NCBI GenBank assembly: GCA_002150815.3
Contig: NDFF03000018.1
Coordinates: forward strand, 124,001 to 188,000
DNA length: 64,000 bases
Source of the DNA: Grammothele lineata
Taxonomy: Eukaryota > Basidiomycota > Agaricomycetes > Polyporales > Polyporaceae
Direction: 5' to 3'
Positions 49,874 through 62,084 of the stretch are shown here, piece by piece (the first letter of the stretch is position 1; the number at the start of each line of letters is the position of its first letter). The notes under the pieces are model-generated. The model was given only the letters and a program-made list of their open reading frames with translations. It had not been told where the DNA came from and did no database searches. The position numbers were made by a program, and so were the translations under genes.

Positions 49874-50278
49874 GGCGAAAGTTGCTAGGTTGGTCTAGGT
49901 AGCGATATTGACGAGATAAGTGACAGCAGAGTACGAAATACGTCCGGCTAATACGAGGGAATACACTAGAAGCGTTTTTTGTCGGGCGCGGTGGACGTTG
50001 GAGGAGACGAAGCACGACGAGGACGCCCCGACGGACGTGACCCGTCACGTCTCCCCTGAGTCAAAATAACGCCGGAAGATCTCCGCGTAAATAAGGCTTG
50101 CTCCTCCATTTGCTTGCGGGCTACCACCGACACAACCGAACCTCGTGGAGGGCATGCAGCCATGAACAGTACGAACGCGGACACCGCAGAAAGCAAAGAA
50201 GGATCGGCACATATACTACGACAAACGAGTACAGAGTCGGAACCAAAGGCAAGGACAAGTTGCATGCACTCAAGACTC
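49874..50278. promoter_or_regulatory. Upstream region of the RGG gene
   Basis: About 405 bp between the RGG-gene start and the KRR1 stop, both on the minus strand. No coding signal; presumably the RGG-gene promoter plus the KRR1 3' UTR. Confidence 0.4.
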
Positions 50279-51862
<1,584 letters not shown>

Positions 51863-52111
51863 ACTGAGACTTGCTGAGCTGCAGTGTAAATCAAGGCGCA
51901 GAAAATTGCGTGGTTAGAACCAACCGACGCAATCACACAGAACGAAGTGAGAAGAAGGAATGCAAGAAGGAAAAGACTGGAAAACCGGCCCACCAACGGA
52001 GACGCTCACAAAGACGCCCGTCACTATTTGTACCCCTGAGCTCAAAGCAATTGGCTGTACTCGGATAAAGGCAATAAACGCGAAACCACCTCTCACGTGT
52101 ACCACTCCAAC
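51863..52111. promoter_or_regulatory. Bidirectional promoter KRR1 / NCBP3-like
   Basis: 249 bp separate the two divergent start codons, so the promoter must be shared or overlapping. Both products act on RNA in the nucleus. No TATA box is obvious. Confidence 0.55.
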
Positions 52112-53325
52112 ATGGATCTCTCCTCCGAATACTTCACCGCTAAGCAAACGACTCTTCCTTATGACAACGTTCTAGAGACAGAGGAGGTCTCTAATCCTCT
52201 ACCAGAAGTTGTCGCAAACGGCAGTTCTTTGGCCAGCCGCATTGGCAGCACTAAAGTCTACCTCCTCTCCGATGCGTCCAAGTCGAGAGGCGGAAAGGTG
52301 CGCTGGCAGCATGTATACGTAGGGTAAGACGAGGGGCCTAATGCGGGAGCTATCAATATCCGCCTTGTTCGCCATTTACTCCGGGATTCGTCTGTTCAAT
52401 CGGTCAATCCACGTCATAAGCGTAAACGCAATGACGAGGACACACCTGACGACGTCGATATGGAAGAAGACGGTTAGTATCACTTTCTTGATGGAAAAGG
52501 TAATGTTTATGCTTATACCGGTTTCCTTCAGGTAGCTCGACGAATCGTGACAATGCAATCCTCATTCAAGGCACCCCCATCTCTCATCTCCCCACATCTA
52601 ACATATTCGCCTACGTGACCCATTTCGACGCCCACCTCCTGGGCCTTGAATGGATAGACGACACGACTTGTGTTCTCATCTTCGAGTCCAAGGCCGATGC
52701 CCGGAGCGCGTTCCGCGCCCTTCAAAAGTCCTTCACCGAGTCGCCCTCTCTCGAGGACGGCACCGTTACCGCAAAGCCCATCCCAATGCCCGTATGGCCG
52801 GCGGAACACCGCATCAGTGCGACGCTCGGACAGGGCGAAGGGCTGAAGGGTATCCTGCGTATGCGCTGGGCGCGCCTCGAGGACGTCAAGAAGCCCCGCG
52901 CGCGCGAACAAAGCGAGTTCTACAAGAAGTACGGCGAGCAGGCTGGGAAGACTTTCGAGGATGGCCCGCCGCTCGCGAAGAAACGACGCCCTGAACATCG
53001 GTCGGTGGGCGACACAGAGGAGAGAGCGAAGCTAGATGCGGAGCTGGACAAGTTCCTTGCAGGAGACGACGACGTCCCATCCCCTCCCTCGAACGTGCAT
53101 TCCGATCGCCCCCAGAAGGACGGGAAGTCACTCTTGGAGCGGACGTCGGCGATACGCGCACATCCAAACGGGTCGGAAAGCTGGGAAGAGTCGCAGGTCA
53201 GGTCACGGACATGGGGCGGACGAGGGGGTAGGCATAAAACCCGGGAACGCAGACCAGCGCGTCCGAAGGTTACCCAGGAGGAACTTGACGCGGAATTAGA
53301 TGTGTTCCTTAGAGGGGATGATTGA
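52112..53325 (+). CDS. NCBP3-like mRNA export factor with UAP56-binding motifs; in-frame TAA
   Basis: Resembles nuclear cap-binding subunit 3 joined to a CHTOP/ALYREF-like tail; such proteins link capped mRNA to TREX and export. ATG at 52112 gives MDLSSEYFTAKQTTLPYDN. The frame then reads KVRWQHVYVG, a TAA at 52325-52327, and at once DEGPNAGAINIRLVRHLLR in the same frame. After an intron comes an RRM-like domain (AILIQGTPISHLPTSNIFAY, GLEWIDDTTCVLIF, ADARSAFRALQ), where the WIDDT block matches NCBP3. The tail has KKRRP, then LDAELDKFLAGDD near 53035, an RGG-like TWGGRGGR and LDAELDVFLRGDD at the very end, two copies of the motif that binds the helicase UAP56/Sub2. The TAA could be removed by a 36-nt intron (52298-52333), read through, or be an error or mutation. 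Confidence 0.75.
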
Positions 53326-53552
53326 TGCCCTAGTAGTGGGCCAGCAGTTGATCATTATGTATGGTGTTTGTATACTTAGTCTAATATGTAGATTGTATCC
53401 TGTACGACTGGCGTATTGAACTACCCTCACTACTCGCTGCAGCCGGACGTGTACTTGACTCTTCGAGCACCGTTATGCGTCAGACTATGGAAAGGCGCGA
53501 AACATCGACGTACGTCGCCATCCGCAATACACCAATATCAAGGAACCCCTCC

Positions 53553-53994
53553 CTACTTGGGGACGACAGTCTTCAGCTAGAGGACCCCGCTGCCGTTAAA
53601 CATGGACGTAAATGCGTGATATCTCTTTTCAGGCGTACCTGTAAACCATGGATACCCTGAATCTCCTCCTTCAGGGTCTGATTCACCAGCCGCTGTTGCT
53701 TTACCAAAGGGAGTCCCTTGAACAGGTCGCTCGCGATTAGGATGTTGTAGAAAGTCCCGCATCCGCCTGTTATTAATCAATCTAAACCTACAGGTATGTT
53801 TACGTATGTAACTACTCACCCGAAACATCCTCTACGTGCAACTCAGACGGAGCGAACTTCTCGGTGAGCTTCTGGTGAATTACTCTCTCTCCGTCGGTAG
53901 AGAACCGGGTCTGCGCGGCCGAGTACAAGCGGGATAGCGAGTGCCTAGCCAATGATGACCTGGCTATTCGCCGCACGAAGACAAGAGAGAGCAT
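53553..53994 (-). CDS. BOL3: Mitochondrial BolA-like protein (Bol3/BOLA3 type)
   Basis: Assists handing of 4Fe-4S clusters to mitochondrial targets such as lipoate synthase and complex II, with Nfu1 and Grx5. Exon 1 starts MLSLVFVRRIARSSLARHS, a classic import presequence with Arg and no acids. It continues TDGERVIHQKLTEKFAPSEL and HVEDVSG. The intron (donor GTGAGT, acceptor AACAG) joins to GCGTFYNILIASDLFKGLPL, VKQQRLVNQTLKEEIQGIHG and LQ, then a last intron leads to LKTVVPK with TAG at 53553. The invariant His of the BolA motif (I-H-G-L) is present, and so is the Cys of GGCG. An in-frame ATG six codons upstream (54012) is an alternative start. Confidence 0.92.
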
Positions 53995-54219
53995 TGTGAG
54001 GGGAGGGAGCACCTAGAACGCAGCCGGAACGTGAGACTGAGGTCCTAGGCCGGCGCCTACTGGTGTGTCCTCCAAGTCGGAGTCTCGTGTGCGTCGCGGT
54101 TGTTCCGGATCGCATCTCGGCCAGCATACGTCGCATTCTCATGTGTTAGCCCTGTCTTCGCTGGTCCTGACCGCCAACTCCCGCTGCACTTCTCTCTTGC
54201 AGGTCTCTCTGGGGACAAC
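53995..54219. promoter_or_regulatory. Bidirectional promoter BOL3 / COX15
   Basis: 225 bp between divergent starts of two mitochondrial cofactor genes. If the COX15 start is the earlier in-frame ATG at 54100 the gap shrinks to about 105 bp. Shared regulation is plausible but not shown. Confidence 0.5.
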
Positions 54220-55891
54220 ATGCTCTCGGGACTATACGCGCGGGGCGTAGCCCTCCAATGCCGCTCTCTCTCGGCCTCATTCTTGCACCTTCCCCGTCAC
54301 GCTCAGGGGGCCCTCCGCTTCGTCCATCAAACGCACCTCAAGCCCTCGACAGTGCCTCTATCTCACAGTTGCGCACCATCGTGGATACAGAACACGGCCA
54401 ATAAGTCAGGCCTATGGAGTCCTAGCAGGGGCCTCACCTTCCGCGCCGCGGTGCCCCGCCGAGCGTTCGACCCTCGGTTCTTCTCGTCCAACGCTGCAGA
54501 GATACCTGCGAGTGAGCTACCAGTCCTGTCACCGCCTGCGGTGGGAGGCTGGCTGCTTGGCTCTGCTGCGCTTGTATTTGCAGTCATCGTTGTAGGAGGC
54601 GTGACTCGTTTAACGGAATCCGGTCTGAGCATCACGGAATGGCGACCCATCACCGGCATACTCCCTCCACTTTCGCGGGCAGACTGGGAGCAGGAATTCG
54701 AAAAGTACAAGGCCACCCCAGAGTTCAAACTGTACGTCCTGCGCTCCTTCAGGCGTCGTGGTCCAGTGTTTCAACACCTGTCCGCTTTAGGTTGAACCAC
54801 TCCTTCACCGTAGAGGAGTTCAAGAACATCTTCTACATGGAATGGGGCCACCGCGTCCTTGGTCGTATCATCGGCATCGGCTTCGTCGTCCCTCTCGCCT
54901 ACTTCGCTCTTCGCAAACGGCTCACTGCGACGCTTCCCCGCAACCTATTGGGCATGGCGCTCCTAATCGGCGCTCAGGGTGCACTCGGCTGGTATATGGT
55001 CAAATCCGGACTTGAGGACTCGCTCATGGAGACCCCCGGTGCGGTTCCACGGGTGTCGCAATACCGGCTTGCTGCCCACCTAGGCACGGCGTTTGTCCTG
55101 TACGCAGGTATGTTTGGCACGGGTCTCGCCGCGCTCATGGACTGGCGGTACGCGCACCGCGGGACATGGAGTGGGTTCAAAGTCGACGGCGCGAAGTGGC
55201 AGGAGGTCCTTGCAAACCCGAACGTGCGCCGGTTTGCACGCAACGCCAAGGGGCTCGCTGTGCTTGTTTTCTTAACTGCACTCTCCGGTATGCCGTGGAA
55301 TGGTTTGCGAGCTGGGGTACCGCTAACGTGACCTCTTCAGGGGCGTTCGTTGCTGGCCTTGACGCGGGTCTTCTGTACAACGAATTCCCTCTCATGGGTG
55401 GGCGTCTTGCGCCTCCTTCCGACGAGCTCTTTGATCCTGCGTACTCGAAGAGCCTTGATAAGTCGGACCTCTGGTGGCGCAACATCTTCGAGAACCCGAC
55501 CACTGTCCAGTTCGATCATCGTTGTCTGGTATGTGGGTAGTCTTTTCGGCAGCGCTCCTCCTCACCAGCCTTCCTATAGGCGGTTACGACATACTTCGCC
55601 ACAGCCGCTCTGTACGCTTCGACTTTCAACCCCGTCTTGCGGGCTGCGCTTCCTCCATTGACCCAGAGGATGGCCACGTCTGCATTCGCGATGGCGAATA
55701 TCCAGGTTCTCCTAGGCATCTCAACCCTGTTGTACCTCGTCCCCATCCCGCTTGCCGCATTACACCAGGCAGGCAGCGTGGCCTTGCTAACGACCATGAT
55801 CCACCTGCTTGTCTCCCTCAGGAGACCTGGCGCTGCCGCTCAAGCCTGGAGGCAGGCGCTACAGAATGCAAAAAAGACCGTTCGCTCATAA
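54220..55891 (+). CDS. COX15: Heme A synthase COX15
   Basis: Converts heme O to heme A in the inner mitochondrial membrane for cytochrome c oxidase. ATG at 54220 opens a long basic presequence ([16 protein letters not shown] ... [11 protein letters not shown]). The first helix [20 protein letters not shown] leads into [18 protein letters not shown]. Conserved His are seen in [23 protein letters not shown] and [10 protein letters not shown], the four heme-coordinating positions of the family. Other segments: [62 protein letters not shown] and [20 protein letters not shown], giving eight helices. Short introns occur near 54735-54792, 55288-55339 and 55530-55580. TAA at 55889. Confidence 0.96.
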
Positions 55892-56089
55892 TATGGCTAT
55901 CGGGAACTACATGTAGAATATACACTAATACTTGCTTTCGGCCTAATTGTAGGCGTACACCCTGCTCAGTCGTTACAATAGTATTACACATTTGAGTAGT
56001 CTGCCGTGGCTTCACACGAACACGAGAGCGAATGAAAACATTGCAGGAATCTCTACTTTTACAACAGGACCTATCTGGTTCATATGCCT

Positions 56090-57192
56090 TTACTCCTCCA
56101 TCTGTACGTCCTCGTCTGTCGCCGCCGCCGCCGCCGCAGGCGCCGCAGCCGGTGTGGGCTCGCCCGTCTCCTTCGGGATCATGCTCTGCAAGTAGACCTC
56201 AACGGCCTCACCTTCAAGGATACGGAAGTTGCCCTCAGCGCCAATGTCCTTCTCATGCTTGCTAGAGGGTCCGATGATGCCGATGGAGGTGTTGTGGATT
56301 GTAAGCTCCTTATCCTGCTGCAACGTCTCCCGCAACGCGTGCAGGCCATGCCGAATGAGGTCTTCGAGGTTGCCTAGGGGAAAAGTAATCAACACGTCTA
56401 GAACAAATCGGCAATTAAGGAGAGGCGCACAATCCGTGAAGCTCTCGTAGTGCTTCTCCAAGTAGGTCTTCGCGCTCTGGGAGCGCGCACCAATAGACAT
56501 GGCGTAGTACTCGTAGGAGTTGCCAGAGGGAGAAAATTCGTAGAGGTGGGGACCCTGCTTGTCCTGACCGATCACGAGCAGCCCGACACCGTACGGGCGG
56601 CGTCCATATTCTTGCGTGTTGACTTGGGCCTCTGAATATATCCAATACGATGTTTCATATGTAGGTGCAATGGATGTCAGATTCACATACTGTCAGCAAT
56701 AGCAGAGACCAAGCGGTTCACGGGTGCGGGGCGGTTAAAGAGCATGCGAGAGGACATGGCTTGTTGCCTCATGAAGTTGCTAGGAATAGAACATGATGAA
56801 GCAGCAAGGATTGCGAGCTTGAAAGAGCATACCTCAATACACGCGCATCGGAAGTCAGACCTGCAATGGCAATACCGACATGGTCATCTATTCGATACAT
56901 CTTCTGTTGGTACGACGCAAGCTCTCCTGACGAACGCTGTTGACCGCAATCGATCAGCAGAAACAGAAACAAGAATCTCGGTGAAGACGAACCTTGAGAG
57001 CCAAAAGAATAGCGTGTGTTTTCGATCGCAGACCTACCGCCGCTGAACCCTGCTTCACGGCCTCCAGAGCATATTCAACTTGGTGCAGGCGGCCTTGGGG
57101 CGAGAATACTGTGTTGTCTGAGTCGTACGTGTTCCTGAACTGCAGTCCGTGTCAATACACTATCGCGAAGGTTGCTGCCAGAGCATACCATG
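56090..57192 (-). CDS. PRE5: 20S proteasome subunit alpha-6 (PSMA1/Pre5)
   Basis: Outer-ring alpha subunit of the 20S proteasome. The start ATG at 57192-57190 is immediately followed by GTATGC, so the first coding exon is the ATG only. A 50-nt intron (57189-57140) ends in CTGCAG and the protein goes on [20 protein letters not shown], then [70 protein letters not shown] and [55 protein letters not shown]. The C-terminus is Ala-rich with an acidic end [11 protein letters not shown] or TGA at 56090-56092. An insertion-like stretch in the last-but-one exon ([20 protein letters not shown]) contains an unspliced intron, so the true join is shorter. Confidence 0.95.
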
Positions 57193-60100
57193 ACGGAAGA
57201 AAGGCAAGGGGATGGCAGGCTGCACAAGCGCCGCGCGTGTATGGCTGCAGGTGACGCGTCGCGGGCGACGCGGCCCTATGCAATTGTATGTAACTTGTCT
57301 CCTTTGGGCAGCGCCATCACCTGATCATCGACATCCGAGCCTGAGATCGTACGCCGCCAGTGTCAGACAACTACTTACTAGGAGCACGACGTTCGTACAC
57401 GCGCATGGTCTGATAATATCCTTCACAATACATGTGTATCGGAGAGAAGGGGAGGTTATAAGCCTAATACCGTAAGTTCCTTCCTGTGATGCTGGGACGT
57501 CGTACCGCTGACCCGCTGACTCGTATTGTTAGATATCCTTCGCTGACTCCTCGACCTGTGTGGCTAATCGATCTATAAATGAACAACTGGCTCTAACCTC
57601 CATAAGGGGAACATTACGTCACTAGTCAGGGCCAGATGCCCTCGTAGGTCTTTTCCCTAGGCCTCTGAAAGGCAGCTGAAAGGAGGCGTCAGCATAGCAA
57701 GATCGAGCTGACCGAAACTCAACGCCGATATCGCTGCCAGTTTGGCAGCTCTCAGCCCAGCGGGCCTATTCGTGTCCTCGCACCCGGTATATACGATTCA
57801 AACCGTGCGCTGATGCCGCGGATGTCGATTGAGAGAATGGATGCGGAAGTAAATCCTACAGATTCATGTCATCCCGGTCGGTTTTCAGCTTGAATGAGGA
57901 AGGGAGCCTGAGAAAGCCATAAATCCGGTTTCTCTTCCATCCGCGCTTCGACGCTCTGGGATGGCTCTCCACGTCCAAAGTCGATTCATCCTTGTTGCAT
58001 AAACACGCGTCAAAAGGGTTGTGAGTTGCAGTTTCCGTTCGCCCGTGCCATTGTGGTGCTAATGATGCCCAGAGCTGCCAGAGCGCTGAGATCTGAGAGC
58101 TGAGCCCTGAGCCCTGGACCTCAGGTTTCGGAAATACATGACGCACCAACGTATGAAAGACTTCGGACAGCCCACGTGCTTGTATACGGGAACAGGTCTG
58201 ATGTATCATGCCGCAAGTCTCACCACGATTCCGGTCCGACATTTCTTGGCGGAACGAACCCTCATTGTTGTCGAATGTATCTTCCGGCAAGACAGAACTT
58301 TTCGTTTCGCTGAAGTCTTGCTCGCAGAAACGAGTCAAGAGTGCTAGTGAAACTTAAAGCTACAACGGGCGGCAAGACAGCCTCCTGATGTAGGCTGACG
58401 CCCCTAGGTGTGCTCCTGGCCGGATGGAATCTGAGCTGGTGTTGCGCAGACGACAATGGTCATTATTATCGCTGACTAGTAAAGCTTATTCGGGACAGTT
58501 CTTAGAACCATCCACGTTTCTGCTTCGTTACACCAGCCGCGCCCATTAACACTGTGTCTGACGCTGCCGCCGTGCGGCCATGTTTACCGAGAGCAGCTCG
58601 GCCTTTCGATGTTGTCGATAGACAAACAGGTGCGTCTTGCCGTAGAGCCTCGGTAAGGACCATCTTTCCAGGCGCTCTCTCGACCTTTGGGGCCATAAGC
58701 GGCTCAGGACCGACTTTGCCCCGAGATCGGGAACTTACTCCCTCTTTTGCAACTTGAAATCTTCCCCAGGTTGCCAATCTTGACCTTATATGCCGATCAA
58801 CAGGTTCTAGCCCTTCACGGGTCGTCATCGCATCGTCAGTCCCGCTTCTCTTGAATGTGAGGGGGTGAGGCGATTCCGACTGCACAGTTCGTACCTTCTG
58901 ACAAGAGCCCTGCTTCTAAACGTAGCACTTGAGACATAGGATCTTGCCAGTCCTGGGGGTGGGCTGTATAGTTCTACCCGCTGCCTAGTTAGATATGCGC
59001 GTCCGGAACGGCGCTGCTTCCATTCATGGTGTCGATTGAGTTACAGTCAAATCATGGGTATATGCCAGCGTCGCGTTCTTCTCCCCTCATTCTATGTTTT
59101 GATCGTACGCAAAGGCAGAGGTGTGCCGTCACGTACGTATGTACTGGTTCCATTCCAACCCGCTATTTCTGACGCTTACGCATTGTGTAATTTTTGGCCC
59201 CGTGTTCAAAGGTCAGAGGTTTCGCGGTGCACGGAGGTCCATGACGGACGTTCATACTAACGCACGCGCGCGCCTGGCAACATCACTTTCGCCAAACCGA
59301 TCTGTTCGAATTCGATTACAATGAGTAGTAGGGGAGACCGCGCGGGTCAGAGAACGTGCGAGCAAGTCAACGCAGATGCATTGTTCAGACCTTCATCACT
59401 CCCCTGAAGCTTGTAGCGCGCCAACGGATGTCCCCAACGATTTTGGAAGCGATTACATTGGCACTAAGGTAAGGGCTCAGCAATGATTGTACTGCCAGTG
59501 CAGGCGCGGTAGAGACGAGCTCTTTCGGTATCGTATGTGACCGACGCGAGAGGCGACTCTGCGGCCTCGGTGCCTGGAACGTCCGCTATGTTTTCGTAAG
59601 GTAAATGCGAGGGCGGAATCCGCGAGAGTATGCGCACGGTGGAGCGAAGGGGTCGGGGTCGGGGTCATGAAGTGGCCGTGCAGATGCGGGACAGAATATC
59701 GAACTCTGGGCCCGGAAAGCGGTACCGCATAGAGCACGACGGGCAGGGAGGGTAGTCGTACATGGTGGGACGTAACGTCTATTGCCACGGTTGGAGTGGC
59801 CGTGCATGAGGTGGGTGAACAATAATAACGAATATACTGATACTTACGTACGCAGAGACTTCGACAGATATGGGGATGGGGTAACAGAACAGGGACTAGG
59901 AAGAAGAGCATAAGGGCACCACAGATACGCATGCGGGGAACATGGATGAACAATGCAGGATGCGAAGATTGCAACGAAGCTCCAGACACATGATAGATGA
60001 CAGCGAACACGAAGTGAACAGGTGGGTCGAGACAAAGGATTTTGGAAGGGCGTGGAGGCGTGCGATGCAGAGCGAACCGAAACCGGAGGAAGAAGGGGAA

Positions 60101-60251
60101 TCATGGACACATCCACGAGCTGTTGAGTGCCGGAGATATCAATACAAGGTGGAACGGGACAGAGGAGGCGCTACGGTGGGGGCTGCGACAGGAGAGGGAC
60201 ATTTATGGCGTGGTGACGACGGCGACGGCAGCCCACGCAGCAGGAAGGTGG
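57193..60251. other. Gene-poor 3.1 kb stretch
   Basis: No gene is supported over about 3.1 kb, the longest such stretch in the window. Isolated ORFs (57856-58338 -, 58502-58885 -, 59477-60010 -) have no family motif or convincing splice partners. The one at 58502-58885 has the most protein-like composition (KMVLTEALRQDAPVCLSTT and SDTVLMGAAGVTKQKRGWF) and is worth a database search. Short direct repeats occur (gagccct twice near 58100; ggggtc three times near 59650). This could be a decayed insertion or a non-coding RNA locus; nothing decides between these. Confidence 0.4.
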
Positions 60252-62084
60252 TCAAGCGATAGGCGTGAAGACGGGGACTTGATGGTCGACCATCGTGGTT
60301 TCAGACTCGCTGGGCGGATACTCGTCCTGGAGAGTCTTGCCTCGATACTTGTGGGAACGGCGCTTCTGTGAGGTGATGTGAGCGTTAGGCCTGACGTCAC
60401 AAGCTACGACTGCACTGACCTGCTTCGAGATCGGGGCTTTGCCCGGCTCCCCAGCACCCGCAAGCTCGGCACGCTGACGTTCGTGGGTAAGTGCAAGCAC
60501 GGCGAGGTCCTCCAGGGCCTGCGCCTTCTCCTTGTCCAGCGCTGCCTCTGCCTGAGCGGTCGCGCGCTCCTCCTGGCTTTCGGAGGCTCCCAGTCTTTTG
60601 CCGCGCGTGTCTCGGCCACGACGCCTTCCCGAGCCTACAAGTGCGGAACGTATGCCCTCAGTGATTTCAGCGGCGGGTAGAAGGGCCTGCGAATGGCCAT
60701 CTTTCGGGCCACCACGAGCCTTCTTGCTGTGTCTCGTTGACTTGCGGGATTTGTCGCTATCCCCGTCGGACGACGAGTTCTGCGTAGATCCCGGGATGGG
60801 AGGGAGGCGCAAGGGAGCACTCGCAATTCTGTGAACACGGTTCGCCGGGTCAGGAGTAGACCCTGCACTGCCGTACGTGAACGTTTGGAGTCGGTGATGG
60901 TATTGAGTTTGGGACTGCGTCCCGTCCAGAGAGCCGCGGGGCCGCGAGCCGGCAGGAGTGGATATCATGCTGCTAACTGAGGACGTCCTGATGGGTGACC
61001 GGGAGATGGGAGCGGGAGGCGCGAACGCGTCTGATCGAGCGGTCCAGATGAATGGCGAGGAGGTACACAGCTCGGTCAGGCTAAATTGTCGACCATGACC
61101 TGACCGCGTCTTGGCTGTCGCAAATGTCGGCGTGAGTTCGACCTGCGGGGGAGGGATAGCTTTCGTCTGGGCCTTCGCTTTCTCGCGTTTCTCGTCTGAA
61201 GTTCGCCGATGGCGCCTCGGAGAACGCTTCTCAGCGTGAGCACCTTGTCGATAAACCCAAGGTTTGGAGGAGGTAGGGTAGGCGGACGGGACAGGCTGCG
61301 AAGGGACGTGCGCCGACGTGCTATTTAAATCGGTAGGCGAAGCGGTTGCACTGGAGGCTCGAGAACCGCGCGAGCCGTGGGACCCGCGAGATCCGGGGGA
61401 CCCTTCGGTGACAGGGAAAGGAAATTCCGAGGGCTCGACCTCGTAGGCCCTGGCCTTGCCCTTGTGAGACCTAGATCGCGAAAGCTCCTCGAGGCTCTCC
61501 GCGACGGAAGAGAGCGACATCGACATTGATGTCGAAGACCGTGATACCAGTGTGGACGACGAAGCCGAAGACAAGGGGACCGATGAGTCTGATCCCGACG
61601 AGCTGGATGTAGCTTGCAGGGAAGGCCTCCGCTGGTGTTGCGGCGCTACTTGAAAAGAAGCAGATGCGCCACGGGTTGGCCCAGGAGTGAACTCGCTAGA
61701 ACCGGCGCTGCTCGCGTTGCTACTGGCGTAACCTGGCCTGTATGCCTCGCGTTCTGGGGGTATGAGCGTCCACGACATCTCCCGCTGGTATTCCCACATG
61801 GGAGTGGTCGCGACGGCGGTTGGATTGATGAAAACGATGGGCGGAAACTTTGGTGGGTTGCTTGGTGTAGGCGGCAGGACAAGTCCACTTACCGAACTCG
61901 GCACGACGGGGGATGACGGCGTGCTGGAGCTGCCGTGATCGTGCGGATGGGCCAGTGTGTGTGGAAGGTTCACAAACCCAGCGGCTCGCATCTTGGGACC
62001 GAGGAGGCAACGTGCATCGACGGCGCCTTCAGAGTGTCGCACAAGTTGTGACAAGGTCAAGGAGGCGCGCTGTCTGCTGCTCAT
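60252..62084 (-). CDS. Ser/Pro-rich protein, 610 aa, unknown
   Basis: Not recognised. An uninterrupted frame from ATG at 62084 (MSSRQRASLTLSQLVRHSEG) to TGA at 60252. The N-terminal ~110 residues look partly ordered (KMRAAGFVNLPHTLAHPHDH, PTPSNPPKFPPIVFINPT, PMWEYQREMSWTLIPPERE); the middle is Ser-rich disorder with (S/G)-R-G-S repeats (GSRGSHGSRGSRASS). A helical Ala/Glu segment (ERATAQAEAALDKEKAQALE, DLAVLALTHERQRAELAG) lies near residues 515-560. The last 40 residues are basic (SQKRRSHKYRGKT) and end TMVDHQVPVFTPIA. An intron-free 1.8 kb frame is unusual here. It is probably a real regulatory or scaffold protein, but that is inference. Confidence 0.65.
   Translation of the reverse strand: MSSRQRASLTLSQLVRHSEGAVDARCLLGPKMRAAGFVNLPHTLAHPHDHGSSSTPSSPVVPSSVSGLVLPPTPSNPPKFPPIVFINPTAVATTPMWEYQREMSWTLIPPEREAYRPGYASSNASSAGSSEFTPGPTRGASASFQVAPQHQRRPSLQATSSSSGSDSSVPLSSASSSTLVSRSSTSMSMSLSSVAESLEELSRSRSHKGKARAYEVEPSEFPFPVTEGSPGSRGSHGSRGSRASSATASPTDLNSTSAHVPSQPVPSAYPTSSKPWVYRQGAHAEKRSPRRHRRTSDEKREKAKAQTKAIPPPQVELTPTFATAKTRSGHGRQFSLTELCTSSPFIWTARSDAFAPPAPISRSPIRTSSVSSMISTPAGSRPRGSLDGTQSQTQYHHRLQTFTYGSAGSTPDPANRVHRIASAPLRLPPIPGSTQNSSSDGDSDKSRKSTRHSKKARGGPKDGHSQALLPAAEITEGIRSALVGSGRRRGRDTRGKRLGASESQEERATAQAEAALDKEKAQALEDLAVLALTHERQRAELAGAGEPGKAPISKQVSAVVACDVRPNAHITSQKRRSHKYRGKTLQDEYPPSESETTMVDHQVPVFTPIA

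Noticed and set aside
59477..60010. 177-codon minus ORF in the gene-poor stretch
   Set aside because: His/Pro/Ser/Arg-rich with no motif, overlapped by other open frames. Kept only as part of the uncharacterised region.
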